From Saccharicrinis sp963677245 (GTDB taxonomy: Bacteria; Bacteroidota; Bacteroidia; Bacteroidales; Marinilabiliaceae): DNA of 64,000 nt. The notes under the pieces were generated by a model. It made no database searches and was not told where the DNA came from. It saw nothing but the letters and a program-made list of their open reading frames with translations. Positions 38,801 to 46,827 of the stretch are shown piece after piece. The first letter of the stretch is position 1, and every line of letters starts with the position of its first letter. The position numbers were made by a program, and so were the translations under genes. The stretch lies in contig OY781921.1 in assembly GCA_963677245.1 (NCBI GenBank), positions 806,001 through 870,000 of the forward strand, given 5' to 3'.

Positions 38801-40371
38801 CAGAAGCCAGTGAACTTGTTTTAAATGATGCCACATTAATGTATAATTCTTCAAAATTATCATTAACTAACAAAGGTTTAACCTTAGGTAAGAGTAAAGA
38901 TACGATTAGTGTTTCAATACCTAATTCTACACTTATTGTTCAAGGAAAAATTACCGGAACCGGAGATCTTGTTAAAACAGGTTATGGGACGTTAACCTTA
39001 CAAAAAAGCATTAATAATTATAGTGGAAATACAACCATCAGTAATGGAACTATTCTCTTGGGTGATGAAACTGCTAATGCCGGAGGATTAAGTAGTGGAT
39101 CAATTACCTTTGAAAGAGGAACTTTAACGATGGCACATGGAGGTTATACGGAGTTTAACCAAAATATGATTGTAGATGGCACAGGAACTCTAAATACCGA
39201 TGATAGATGTAATTATCGTGGTCGATTAACAGGATCGGGTACTTTTAATGTAAACTTGACTGGAACGATTGATCGTACAATTTTCTTTGGTGATTGGTCT
39301 GATTTTAATGGAACTATTAATGTGTCCGGTGTATCTGGTGCTAATTTCCGAATTGCAAACTCTTATGGGTATGAAAATGCAACCTTTGATCTGGGAGATA
39401 ACATCAATATGTACCATGGAGGTACAGGAACCAGTTCTGGAGATAACACTGCGACTACCGTAAAAATTGGTGCCTTATCCGGAAATGCTTCTTCTTCTAT
39501 ATTTGGAGAAAAATGGGTGATTGGTGCTAATAATGAAGATTCTTTCTTTGAGGGTCTTATTTCTGGTTACTCCATAAGTAAAGTGGGAACCGGAACTTTA
39601 GTACTTAATAATGCCAATACCTATTCAGGGGGAACTACCATATCTAATGGTGCCATTATGGTTTTAAATACAACTGGTAGTGCAACCGGCAGAGGCCCTG
39701 TAAACATTCAGGATGCAGGTACTTTATCTGGAACTGGTATTGTATCAGGAGCAACCTTTGTAAAAGCTGGTGGACAAATTGCTCCCGGATATAGAGCCTA
39801 TGGTACTTTAAGCTTTAACTCTAATGTTTCCTTTGCGGAGAATTCAATAATGGCAGTTGATTTAAATAAAACCAACCAGACATATGATCAGATTACGGTT
39901 GGAGGTACACTTATTTATGGCGGCACACTAAAAATAAATATAATAGATCCTGAAGCGCTGGAAAGCGGTGATGCATTCACCTTATTTGATGCCAACTATT
40001 ATAGTGGTTCTTTTTCTGAAATTATTCCATTAATACCTGCAGAAGGTTTAGAATGGGATTTGACAGAACTCACCACCAACGGAACGATAAAAGTAGCTCA
40101 GGCAACTGGCATTGCCAATCATCCCAATTTTAAAACCCTGGATATTTATCCTAATCCTTCAAATGGATATGTTTATTTTAATTTACCCCAAGAATTAGGG
40201 AAAGCTCAATTAGAAGTATTAGATGCCAAAGGAAACCTTATCTTAAAATCGGAACACGAAGAAGTTTCACACATAGAATTAAACCTCTCGGGAAACCCCG
40301 TTGGTATTTATTTTATCAAATTAGTATTTGATTCAGATATATGGGTGGGTAAAATAGTTTTAAAACAATAA
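35881..40371 (+). CDS. PL11 rhamnogalacturonan lyase fused to beta-helix repeats and a T9SS tail
   Basis: This 1496-residue protein has signal peptide MKKSLQLILLFIILVSPLWS. Residues about 21-578 are a PL11 rhamnogalacturonan endolyase (MEQLRRGVVAIKT, NIYRLEEGG, repeated Ca-binding DxDxDG loops, FYGDIFGDWREEI). Residues about 590-1400 are two WNG...NW modules followed by autotransporter-associated beta-strand repeats (NTYSGGTTISNG, GTLVLNNANTYSGG, AGGQIAPGY). The last 75 residues are a T9SS type A sorting domain (LDIYPNPSNGYVYF ... KIVLKQ). It would be secreted across the outer membrane and held at the surface while cutting rhamnogalacturonan-I. An ATG at 35845 adds 12 polar residues before the signal peptide, so 35881 is preferred. 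Confidence 0.92.
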   Translation: MKKSLQLILLFIILVSPLWSQRNMEQLRRGVVAIKTTSNSAFISWRLLGTEPRDIGFNIYRLEEGGIDVKLNSSVLLQGTNYTDATADFTKNNTYYVKPVINDIEQEASEGYTLLATQAVEPCLVVPLKTGDYIHFVWVGDLNADGEYDYIIDRLGEGCKVEAYLNDGTYLWTIDMGPNSLNMDNISPGSSTIDVGNWDGLTVYDMDNDGKAEILLRTANGVVFGDSQTLSHGNNNTQFVSVVDGFTGAEITRTQIPNNYISVGPMACSMGIGYLNGITPSLLTFHKNRNSDGSFNRLMCAWDFNGSTLQLKWNTNMPFGNSYGTGSDGHQMRIVDVDGDGKDDVAHVGFVLNGEDGSLKYNMGDQGIEHGDRWFVAKLDPYRPGLQGYGIQQYNSILDYYYDAADGSLIWKHVTSDGSVGDVGRGVAADIDANHIGYEVWHFGGVYNARENKNISSSYPYPNLRIWWDGDLLSENLNDGKLDKHNVGRLLTAWQYHGASGSARAVPKFYGDIFGDWREEIIYTNSTNSELVIFTTPTPSEHRLYTLPHNPAYRNSMTIKGYMQSHMVDYYLGAGMTTPPTPPIQTAKCIWKGDMANNTWDSSTSNWNINGTDGTYTQGDDVLFDISGQADSIKIDEDITPLSIKMISPLDYVFSGNGEINGSTGLLKAGNGSLSSNCALLYTGETIIEEGSLFVNDTIHNSNISMFLGTKLGGSGVIKSQVSINDHAYLAPGEKENTGTLTFTSDFSIPNYTTLEIDITDDATGEIRPSDKIIVEGNLTLGSNLTININHFNNEINPGSYPILTYTGTLNGSISNIEINNLLGFKYSLINIESTLTLVIEGARDPETIVWNGTSNNWDLQTTLSWNLNNEEVHFVANDSVIFNDEGADKNMVYVNDNLPVGDITFNNSNVDYTISGTGNISGDASLIKNGTGMASVYTSNSYTGKTIINGGTLKVNSIAEAGENSSIGANPSTEASELVLNDATLMYNSSKLSLTNKGLTLGKSKDTISVSIPNSTLIVQGKITGTGDLVKTGYGTLTLQKSINNYSGNTTISNGTILLGDETANAGGLSSGSITFERGTLTMAHGGYTEFNQNMIVDGTGTLNTDDRCNYRGRLTGSGTFNVNLTGTIDRTIFFGDWSDFNGTINVSGVSGANFRIANSYGYENATFDLGDNINMYHGGTGTSSGDNTATTVKIGALSGNASSSIFGEKWVIGANNEDSFFEGLISGYSISKVGTGTLVLNNANTYSGGTTISNGAIMVLNTTGSATGRGPVNIQDAGTLSGTGIVSGATFVKAGGQIAPGYRAYGTLSFNSNVSFAENSIMAVDLNKTNQTYDQITVGGTLIYGGTLKINIIDPEALESGDAFTLFDANYYSGSFSEIIPLIPAEGLEWDLTELTTNGTIKVAQATGIANHPNFKTLDIYPNPSNGYVYFNLPQELGKAQLEVLDAKGNLILKSEHEEVSHIELNLSGNPVGIYFIKLVFDSDIWVGKIVLKQ

Positions 40372-40388
40372 TTAATTAAATATTTTTG

Positions 40389-40427
40389 CAGGTAAAGGAG
40401 TGTTAAAGCTCCTTTACCTGTTTTTTT
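40389..40427 (+). terminator. Strong rho-independent terminator after PL11
   Basis: A perfect 12-bp stem, CAGGTAAAGGAG and CTCCTTTACCTG, has an 8-nt loop and is followed by seven T. It should end the HTCS-GH2-PL11 transcripts, so GH43 may need its own promoter or read-through. Confidence 0.92.
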
Positions 40428-40470
40428 ATGCATAAATATTTAACGCTAATTAATAACCAATTTTAATAAT

Positions 40471-41520
40471 ATGATTGATTCAATAAAACAAGCCAAAAGA
40501 AATCTACTTCTTGTTTTTTCCCTTGCGGGAAGTTTAATTATGACTGCCAACAACCCATTAACAAAAAACACTTCTTCTAAAGAAGAAACAGACACATGTA
40601 CTTCAAAAATCATTTACAAATGGGAAGCTAATGGGAATCCGGTAGTAACACACAAATATACTTGCGATCCGGCAGCTCTGGTTTACAACGATACTCTTTT
40701 CATTTTTACTGGAGAAGATGCTGCTGGTGGGCAAAAAAGATATAACATCAACAAATGGTGTTGTTTTGCAACAACCGATATGAAAAACTTTTGGGAATAT
40801 AAAACACCATTAAGAGCAACAGATTTTGCCTGGGGTGAATCCAACGCAGCCTGGGCCAGCCAGGTAATTGAGCGAAATGGCAAGTTCTATTGGTATAACA
40901 GTTCGCAAAGAACCGGAATTGGCGTTGCTGTTGCTGATCGTCCGGAAGGACCTTACAAAGATGCATTAGGACATGCCTTGTTAACTAACGAAGATAGTAA
41001 AGGTAAAAAACACAGTTGGCGAACTATTGACCCTACCGTGTTTATTGATGATGATAATCAGGCTTGGCTTTTTTGGGGTAACGGAGCTTGCTGGGCTGTT
41101 AAGCTAAATGAGGACATGATTTCTTATGACAAAGACTTTGGTGTAAAAACGATTGAAATTGCCGGAGAAATGGACTTTCCTTTTACAGAAGCACCTTGGC
41201 TACACAAAGTAGATGATAGGTATTTTCTTTCGTTTGCCATTGGATTTCCGGAACGTATTGCCTATGCCGTTAGCGACAAAGTAGATGGTCCTTATATTTA
41301 CAAAGGTATTATCAACGAAATTGCCGGAAATAGTAACACCAATCATCAATCCATTATAGAATACAAAGGCAAATGGTACTTTATTTATCACAACGGAGGA
41401 ATTCAAACCGATGGCGGAAGCTTTAGCCGTAGTATGTGTATTGATAAAATCGAATTTGACAGAAAAGGATTTTACATACCTGTAGATATGACCACCAAAG
41501 GTGTTGAGAAGATTAAATAA
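40471..41520 (+). CDS. Exported GH43 family glycosidase
   Basis: The protein has 349 residues with an N-terminal hydrophobic export segment (NLLLVFSLAGSLIMTA). The five-bladed propeller of GH43 is marked by the catalytic base Asp in YTCDPAALV, the pKa-modulating Asp in RTIDPTVFI and the acid Glu in PFTEAPWL. GH43 members remove arabinose, xylose or galactose from plant glycans. The subfamily cannot be fixed by eye. Beside PL11 and GH2, removal of arabinofuranose or galactose from rhamnogalacturonan side chains is the most likely job. A strong terminator separates it from PL11. Confidence 0.8.
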   Translation: MIDSIKQAKRNLLLVFSLAGSLIMTANNPLTKNTSSKEETDTCTSKIIYKWEANGNPVVTHKYTCDPAALVYNDTLFIFTGEDAAGGQKRYNINKWCCFATTDMKNFWEYKTPLRATDFAWGESNAAWASQVIERNGKFYWYNSSQRTGIGVAVADRPEGPYKDALGHALLTNEDSKGKKHSWRTIDPTVFIDDDNQAWLFWGNGACWAVKLNEDMISYDKDFGVKTIEIAGEMDFPFTEAPWLHKVDDRYFLSFAIGFPERIAYAVSDKVDGPYIYKGIINEIAGNSNTNHQSIIEYKGKWYFIYHNGGIQTDGGSFSRSMCIDKIEFDRKGFYIPVDMTTKGVEKIK

Positions 41521-41592
41521 CAGATTTTGTAGTTAATTTGTGAAATTCATAATCTCATCTAACTACAAAAACAAAAGTATTACTTAAACTCT

Positions 41593-41627
41593 AAGTCCAT
41601 TCATCAGCTGGTGAATGGACTTTTTAG
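41593..41627 (+). terminator. Terminator after GH43
   Basis: An 11-bp perfect stem, AAGTCCATTCA and TGAATGGACTT, has an 8-nt loop and is followed by TTTAGTTTA. It lies between convergent GH43 and GH92 and can serve the plus-strand gene. Confidence 0.85.
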
Positions 41628-41675
41628 TTTATGATAAAAATGAATTTTAGAAAAAACGTTCATGTAACGAACCTT

Positions 41676-43991
41676 TTATCTTATACCCCACTTTTTGTTT
41701 GATTCTTTTCCCAAAACCAATTCCAGCACTCCTCCGTCCTTAAAATCATCATGATTGAAATAACATTTATTCCATTCCTTACCATTTAGTTTGGCCGTTT
41801 GGATATAGCAATTTTGGGATGTGTTGTTTTGCGTAGTGATAATGAATTTTTCTCCGGAGTAATAGTTCTGATTTAATTTTATCACTATTTGATCAAAAAT
41901 GGGTGAAGATATTTCATATGCTGAATTCACTGAAGCTCCTCCATCCATTTGAAAAAGTCCCATAGACATTAATACACCTAAAGCTCCAATTTGTCCCTGG
42001 TCTTCATCTCCATTATATCCGCCATAAGGTGTTATATCCCCAAATGCAGTCTCTTTTACTTCTCTCAACCACTTTTGAGCAAGCCATGGACTACCACTAA
42101 AATTAAAAAGATGAGCCATTTGTAAAGATGGTTGATTCTCATAATCCACCCAGCTTTTAGCATGCTCACCATGAGGGGCAATAAAACGGTTCGCTTTGGC
42201 TTTTTCAAAGGAAGAAGATAAGAATTCGGTATACTTTTCCTTTCCTCCAAACAAATGGATTAAGCCATTCATATCGTGAGGTACATAATTCGTATAGATG
42301 GCTGAATTACTCTCGCAAAAACCAACAGTATTAAATTCATTGGCAACAGGCGTAAAATCCTTAATCCAATACCCATTCATATCTCGCGGATGCATCATTT
42401 GAGTTTGTGGATTCCATAAATGCTGATAGTTTTTTGCTCGCTCTGAAAAATAACTATAATCCTCTTTCTTTCCCATTTCTTTGGCTATTTGTGCTAAACA
42501 CCAGTCCTGATAAGCATATTCCAGCGTCATGGAAGCTCCATCCTTATGATAGCCATTTCCCTCCAATCCTTCGGGTACATAAGCTCTTTCCACATAATAT
42601 TCCATCCCACCTCCTTTCGGATCTTCATCATGCTCGTAGCCGGCCCGATCGCGAATACCTCCAGGTAATGCATTTTTTCTCAATCCTTCATATGCCAAAT
42701 CGAAATCATAATTTCTAATACCTTTGTTGTAAGCACAAGCAAAGAAAGACGCTGCCGGATCACCAATCATCACATAGGTATAATTTCCTCCGGAAGGACC
42801 ACGTGGAATTAATCCTCCATTTTTGTACATATCAACCATTGTATGACAAAATCCATCCATAATTTCGGGATATACCATCGACCATAAAACATTTATATTC
42901 CAATGACTTCCCCATAAAGCATCAAAATTATAATGTGGAAATACAGGCTTGCCTTCTTTGTTTAATTCGGTTTGCCTTATTACCGGATTCTCACCTGTCA
43001 TATCACAATATTGACCGTTTACATCACTTACGATCTTTCTACCAAGCAAGGAATGCCATAAATCAGTATAAAATTTCACCTTTTGATTATGTGTTCCACC
43101 CGATACCTGAATACGCGAAAGCATTTGATTCCATTCTTTTTTAGATTCTACTACGGTTTTATCAAAATCCCAGTCCGGCAACTCCTTTTGCATATTAGTA
43201 CGGGCATTTTCAATACTCGTATATGAAATGGCAACTTTCATACAAACCGGTTCTGATCCGGTTTTAAACTGCATGTAGGCTCCATTGTTTTTTCCATGGA
43301 ATTCATTGGCTAGAGGTAGCATCTGTTTATCTTCCCAAGCTCTGAAATTTGTCATATCTTGATTTACTCTCGCTACAAAATACACATAGCTTGGCTTTGG
43401 TCTGCGTATGGTGCTTCCAATTAATGAAAAGCCTTCTATTTCATAATCGTTTACTTTTTTGATGTACGAAGAATCCACCTCTCCATGAGCCAAAAATGCT
43501 CCTGTATGAAAATTAATATAAGCACTATCGGTTTTTGGAAAAGTATAGCGATGAAAACCTACTCTTGTTGTGGAAGTCAACTCTGCTTTTATATTATAAT
43601 CATCTAATATTAATTTATGATAGCCGGGTTCTACCACTTCTGTTTCATGCGTGAAGGATGATTTGCTTATTTCCATTCCCAAATGGCTTTTATTTTCGCC
43701 AGTAGTGGGCATTACCGGAACACCAGCCATTTGCCAGGCATGAATATGGCTAAAACACCTGACTGATAAGCTATCATACAAATAACCACTGTTCCAACTT
43801 CCTTTTACCCAAGTATCCGGACTTAAGCTTACCATACCAAAGGGGCGACTGGCTGATGCAAAATAAAACCAGCGGCTTTTATGCGAATCAATCAGTGGAT
43901 CAACATAATCAACCGGCTCTTTTTTTACTGTATTGCATGCACTAAGAAGAATATAGGAGAGTAATAAGATTAGAAAGCGCTTTTTTATCAT
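41676..43991 (-). CDS. GH92 family alpha-mannosidase-type lipoprotein
   Basis: This 771-residue protein has lipobox LLSAC (acylated Cys19). The N-terminal beta-sandwich and (alpha/alpha)6 barrel match GH92: YVDPLIDSH, FASASRPFGMVSLSPDT, LWGSHWNINVLWSM and the catalytic-metal loop GGYNGDEDQGQIGALGVLMS. GH92 enzymes are Ca-dependent exo-alpha-mannosidases. The standard loop is usually GNDDxGQ or GNEDxGQ, so this member, with NGDEDQGQ, is somewhat divergent and its linkage preference is open. It is a single-gene unit convergent with GH43 and apparently unrelated to the two plant-polysaccharide modules. It may act on N-glycans or on mannose caps. Confidence 0.85.
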   Translation of the reverse strand: MIKKRFLILLLSYILLSACNTVKKEPVDYVDPLIDSHKSRWFYFASASRPFGMVSLSPDTWVKGSWNSGYLYDSLSVRCFSHIHAWQMAGVPVMPTTGENKSHLGMEISKSSFTHETEVVEPGYHKLILDDYNIKAELTSTTRVGFHRYTFPKTDSAYINFHTGAFLAHGEVDSSYIKKVNDYEIEGFSLIGSTIRRPKPSYVYFVARVNQDMTNFRAWEDKQMLPLANEFHGKNNGAYMQFKTGSEPVCMKVAISYTSIENARTNMQKELPDWDFDKTVVESKKEWNQMLSRIQVSGGTHNQKVKFYTDLWHSLLGRKIVSDVNGQYCDMTGENPVIRQTELNKEGKPVFPHYNFDALWGSHWNINVLWSMVYPEIMDGFCHTMVDMYKNGGLIPRGPSGGNYTYVMIGDPAASFFACAYNKGIRNYDFDLAYEGLRKNALPGGIRDRAGYEHDEDPKGGGMEYYVERAYVPEGLEGNGYHKDGASMTLEYAYQDWCLAQIAKEMGKKEDYSYFSERAKNYQHLWNPQTQMMHPRDMNGYWIKDFTPVANEFNTVGFCESNSAIYTNYVPHDMNGLIHLFGGKEKYTEFLSSSFEKAKANRFIAPHGEHAKSWVDYENQPSLQMAHLFNFSGSPWLAQKWLREVKETAFGDITPYGGYNGDEDQGQIGALGVLMSMGLFQMDGGASVNSAYEISSPIFDQIVIKLNQNYYSGEKFIITTQNNTSQNCYIQTAKLNGKEWNKCYFNHDDFKDGGVLELVLGKESNKKWGIR

Positions 43992-44143
43992 GGTTGAAAG
44001 TGTTTTATGCTTAAGTGCATAAAATTAGATAAAAGCAGTAAGGCCAACAAATAAGAACTCAGAGTTACGGAAAATCACTGGCTTAAACCTTTTTTATAAG
44101 TAACAATATTACAGTGATACATAAAACTATTATTTAATAACAA

Positions 44144-44731
44144 TTAACTTTGATTTCCAAACCCTAATAATTCACGGACTTTTTGGGCATTTTCCTTCGA
44201 AGTTAAATGTTCGAGTAAATGCAATGCCACATCCACCGCAGTAAAAGGATTCCAGGATGTAATTACATTGTTATCCATTACAATAGGCTGGTGAATTACC
44301 TCAACGCCAAATTCTTCTAATGTTTTTCTACGAATAGCGTTATTGTAGGTGGTACCTTTTTTTCCTTTTAAAATTCCACTTTTCCCAACAGGCAGTGCTC
44401 CAACACAAATGGAAGCAATAATCTTTTCTTGCTCGTGAAATTCCTTTATCAATTCTGTAAAACGCTCATCGTACGCATCCTTATAAAAACCATATACTTC
44501 AAATCCACCGGGAATAGCCAAAGCATCAAATCCCTTTACTTCAATTTCATCAATCACATAATCAACAATAAATCGCTGATTAAAAGAACTCTTAATTTCT
44601 TTTCTTAATCCACAAGTAAATAATTGTGTTGTGCCATCGCCTTCCTCCAAATTCCAACCTATTACATCAATAAATACACTTGCTTCAAAAGTTTCAAAAC
44701 CTTCGGCTAATAATAGTAGTACTTTCTTCAT
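44144..44731 (-). CDS. DJ-1/PfpI family protein
   Basis: The 195-residue cytoplasmic protein opens MKKVLLLLAEGFETFEAS, typical of DJ-1/PfpI, and has the nucleophilic-elbow Cys in IASICVGALPVGKSG with the acidic residue Glu near position 14. Members are glyoxalase or chaperone-like stress proteins, or amidase-type enzymes. The exact role cannot be set. It lies 26 bp downstream of a GNAT gene on the same strand and probably shares its transcript. Confidence 0.85.
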   Translation of the reverse strand: MKKVLLLLAEGFETFEASVFIDVIGWNLEEGDGTTQLFTCGLRKEIKSSFNQRFIVDYVIDEIEVKGFDALAIPGGFEVYGFYKDAYDERFTELIKEFHEQEKIIASICVGALPVGKSGILKGKKGTTYNNAIRRKTLEEFGVEVIHQPIVMDNNVITSWNPFTAVDVALHLLEHLTSKENAQKVRELLGFGNQS

Positions 44732-44757
44732 GTTTTTAATAACTAATCAATTTTAAA

Positions 44758-45297
44758 CTACAAAAAATAATCATCTTCAATGATGGCGTATATGTACCCG
44801 TCATTCCATTTTCCATTCATCGGAACGATTTTTCTTCTTAGGCCTTCTTGTTGTAATCCTGCTTTTTCTAATACTCTAATCGAACCATAATTATCGGTAT
44901 TTGTATTGGCTTCTATCCTATGCAGCTTTAAATCTTCGAAACCAAGTTTGATTATACACCTGGTTACCTCTGTTGCATAGCCATTATTCCAAAATGCAGG
45001 TAATAATTTATAAAACACTTCACCCATTTTAAACTGATTCATGGAAAGTGAAATTCCTGCCAGTCCAATTGGCTCATTTGTTTCGCTTAGCGCTAATTTA
45101 AATGTGTAGTTTTGTCTGGGCTGATTCGATTGTGCTTGAATATATGGAATAAGTGCCCGCTTTGTTTCTTCTATATTAGCAGGAATATCCTGCATACTAA
45201 AAGCGGCTACTTCTGGTTGAGAATTGAGCTTGTGTATAAAATCAACATCGTCTTCTGTTATAGATGTTAATTGTAATCTATGTGTTTTAATTTTCAT
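44758..45297 (-). CDS. GNAT N-acetyltransferase (RimJ/RimL type)
   Basis: The 179-residue protein starts with the RimJ/RimL-like TxRLxLxxIxxxDxD pattern (THRLQLTSITEDDVDFIHKL) and carries the acetyl-CoA loop region PAFWNNGYATEVTR plus IEANTNTDNYGSIRVLEKAG, the classic C-terminal family motif. It transfers acetyl to an amine, possibly a protein N-terminus. The start codon lies only 6 bp from the end of the IS5-type element, so its natural promoter and ribosome site have been replaced by IS sequence. It may be silent or driven from the IS. DJ-1/PfpI follows. Confidence 0.85.
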   Translation of the reverse strand: MKIKTHRLQLTSITEDDVDFIHKLNSQPEVAAFSMQDIPANIEETKRALIPYIQAQSNQPRQNYTFKLALSETNEPIGLAGISLSMNQFKMGEVFYKLLPAFWNNGYATEVTRCIIKLGFEDLKLHRIEANTNTDNYGSIRVLEKAGLQQEGLRRKIVPMNGKWNDGYIYAIIEDDYFL

Positions 45298-45303
45298 TTC
45301 TAA

Positions 45304-46771
45304 TTAGTTAATCCTTACGAACAAATAATTACTGGAGATATGTTATATGTTTTGAAATATATTTCCAGTATAATTTTTAGCCAAAGAACTTCTTCCTTGA
45401 TTTTACGAAGTAATCCTTTAAAATTAAACCCTGCTGCAGCCAGGTTTGCATTTATTGTGTTACCTGCATTGCCTTTTAAGTAGTTTTTAATCATACGACA
45501 CCCATGTTTTGTATGTCCGATAATTGGTTCTACTGCAGCTCTTGATTTACATTTCTTTCGCATCGTGTTTTTGCTGTAAGGCTGCCTGGAGGATGGAGGC
45601 TTTGGAGTAACGATTATCGTGTCGTGTACTTTCTTCTTTCCTTTATAACCCCTGTCGACGATGGCATTTTTGAATTTTATCTTGCTAACCTTTTCAACAT
45701 TTTCTAATGCGGGTTCTAAGGTTGATGTATCATTAGGGTTACCATTGAAATTTTTAATGCCTACTATAATATTTACTTTAGGCACAACAGCAAAAGACAC
45801 TTTTGAACCAAATTCAAATTTCTTGTGAGCCTTTCCTTTTGCAATACAGGCTGTGTCTGGTTCGTGTAAGCTATAGATTTTATTGCTGTCGCTTTTCCTT
45901 TGCTCAACAACGCGTAAGCAATTCTTTAATGCCTGTTCATATCGGGCAAAAGTTTCCTGGTCAAGTTTGCGTTCTAGTTCACGAACTAATCTTCCGGCAA
46001 TAGTTCTTAATTTACGTAATGCAGCTGCGGCCTCTTTCTTGCGCTTGGGGTGATGTGCAAAGCGTTGCTTTAACAAGAGTTTTTTCATGGTGCGTTGATA
46101 GGTTTGCCTTTGTTCAACGCCTTCTTGTTTAGCTATTTTATTACAGTGTTTAATCACTTTTATAAATAGCTTGCTGTCTGTGGGGTAGGTTATATTTTTC
46201 TCTTGAGCAGTGGTATCTATTAGTACATCATTGCTAGTTTTAATCTCATCTCTTCTGGTGTCGATGGAGATTTCAAGTATTTTTTCAGCGCCTTGTTCGC
46301 CAATACGATTTCTAAAATGAACCATATCTGAGGGATCACATGGAGGTGTCCACTGAAACTCGGCTTCTCCACAGAAGTATTGAAAATAGGGATTTTGAAC
46401 CCATTGCTCCATAACTGTTTCATCGCCTAAATTATAAATCCTTTTTAATAACAATAACCCAACCATCGTACGAATGGGAGTACCTGGCTGGCCAGTGTGG
46501 GAATAAAGAGGACTAAAGCTATCCTCGAAATCCTGCCAATTGATACGACCTGATAATATCGCTAGTTCATGCTTAGGGTTAATGATATCCTTTAAAATGG
46601 GACGGAATAAACTTCTCTGATTCTGATTAGGTAATTTTCCTTTCATTATTTCTGCAAGGTTTTCCCCTAATTTACTATTATCCTTGCAATTAAGAATATA
46701 CAAAAGCCATTAGTTATTCACATTTTTATGTTGATAACTAATGACTTATGGTGTTATTAAGGATGAACTAA
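45304..46771 (-). mobile_element. IS5-type insertion sequence
   Basis: An element of about 1.47 kb has terminal inverted repeats at 45304-45323 (TTAGTTAATCCTTACGAACA) and 46752-46771. The reverse complement of the latter matches at 17 of 20 positions. It encodes one transposase, whose stop codon lies inside the left repeat. The target duplication is not certain: CTAA lies at 45300-45303 and again at 46768-46771, but the second copy falls within the repeat alignment. It sits between the esterase gene and the GNAT gene, which were probably neighbours. Confidence 0.82.
45315..46703 (-). CDS. IS5 family transposase
   Basis: The 462-residue protein has the N-terminal DUF772-like domain (GTPIRTMVGLLLLKRIYNLG, NPYFQYFCGE) and a DDE core: Asp in DVLIDTTAQEKN, Asp in NAIVDRGYKG, and Glu in AAVEPIIGHTKHGCRM, followed by basic residues. 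It appears intact. The frame opens with TTG at 46703. The first in-frame ATG is at 46646 and would remove 19 residues without touching the recognised domain, so the start is uncertain. An ATG at 46712 lies in another frame and reaches a stop after six codons. An inverted repeat (46708-46717 with 46734-46743) lies directly upstream. Confidence 0.85.
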   Translation of the reverse strand: MYILNCKDNSKLGENLAEIMKGKLPNQNQRSLFRPILKDIINPKHELAILSGRINWQDFEDSFSPLYSHTGQPGTPIRTMVGLLLLKRIYNLGDETVMEQWVQNPYFQYFCGEAEFQWTPPCDPSDMVHFRNRIGEQGAEKILEISIDTRRDEIKTSNDVLIDTTAQEKNITYPTDSKLFIKVIKHCNKIAKQEGVEQRQTYQRTMKKLLLKQRFAHHPKRKKEAAAALRKLRTIAGRLVRELERKLDQETFARYEQALKNCLRVVEQRKSDSNKIYSLHEPDTACIAKGKAHKKFEFGSKVSFAVVPKVNIIVGIKNFNGNPNDTSTLEPALENVEKVSKIKFKNAIVDRGYKGKKKVHDTIIVTPKPPSSRQPYSKNTMRKKCKSRAAVEPIIGHTKHGCRMIKNYLKGNAGNTINANLAAAGFNFKGLLRKIKEEVLWLKIILEIYFKTYNISPVIICS

Positions 46772-46827
46772 ATAAGAATAAAACTAATAAGTCAATTATT
46801 ATCTGGATTACTTTAGTGTTTTTTTCT

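Noticed and set aside
38600..39800. Repetitive coding sequence as a possible tandem-repeat locus or CRISPR
   Set aside because: The repetition is at protein level (beta-helix repeats) inside one open frame. There are no regular identical DNA repeats or spacers.
45300..46771. CTAA as a target-site duplication of the IS5-type element
   Set aside because: The right-hand CTAA lies inside the matched inverted repeat, so the duplication cannot be separated from the IS end without an empty site.
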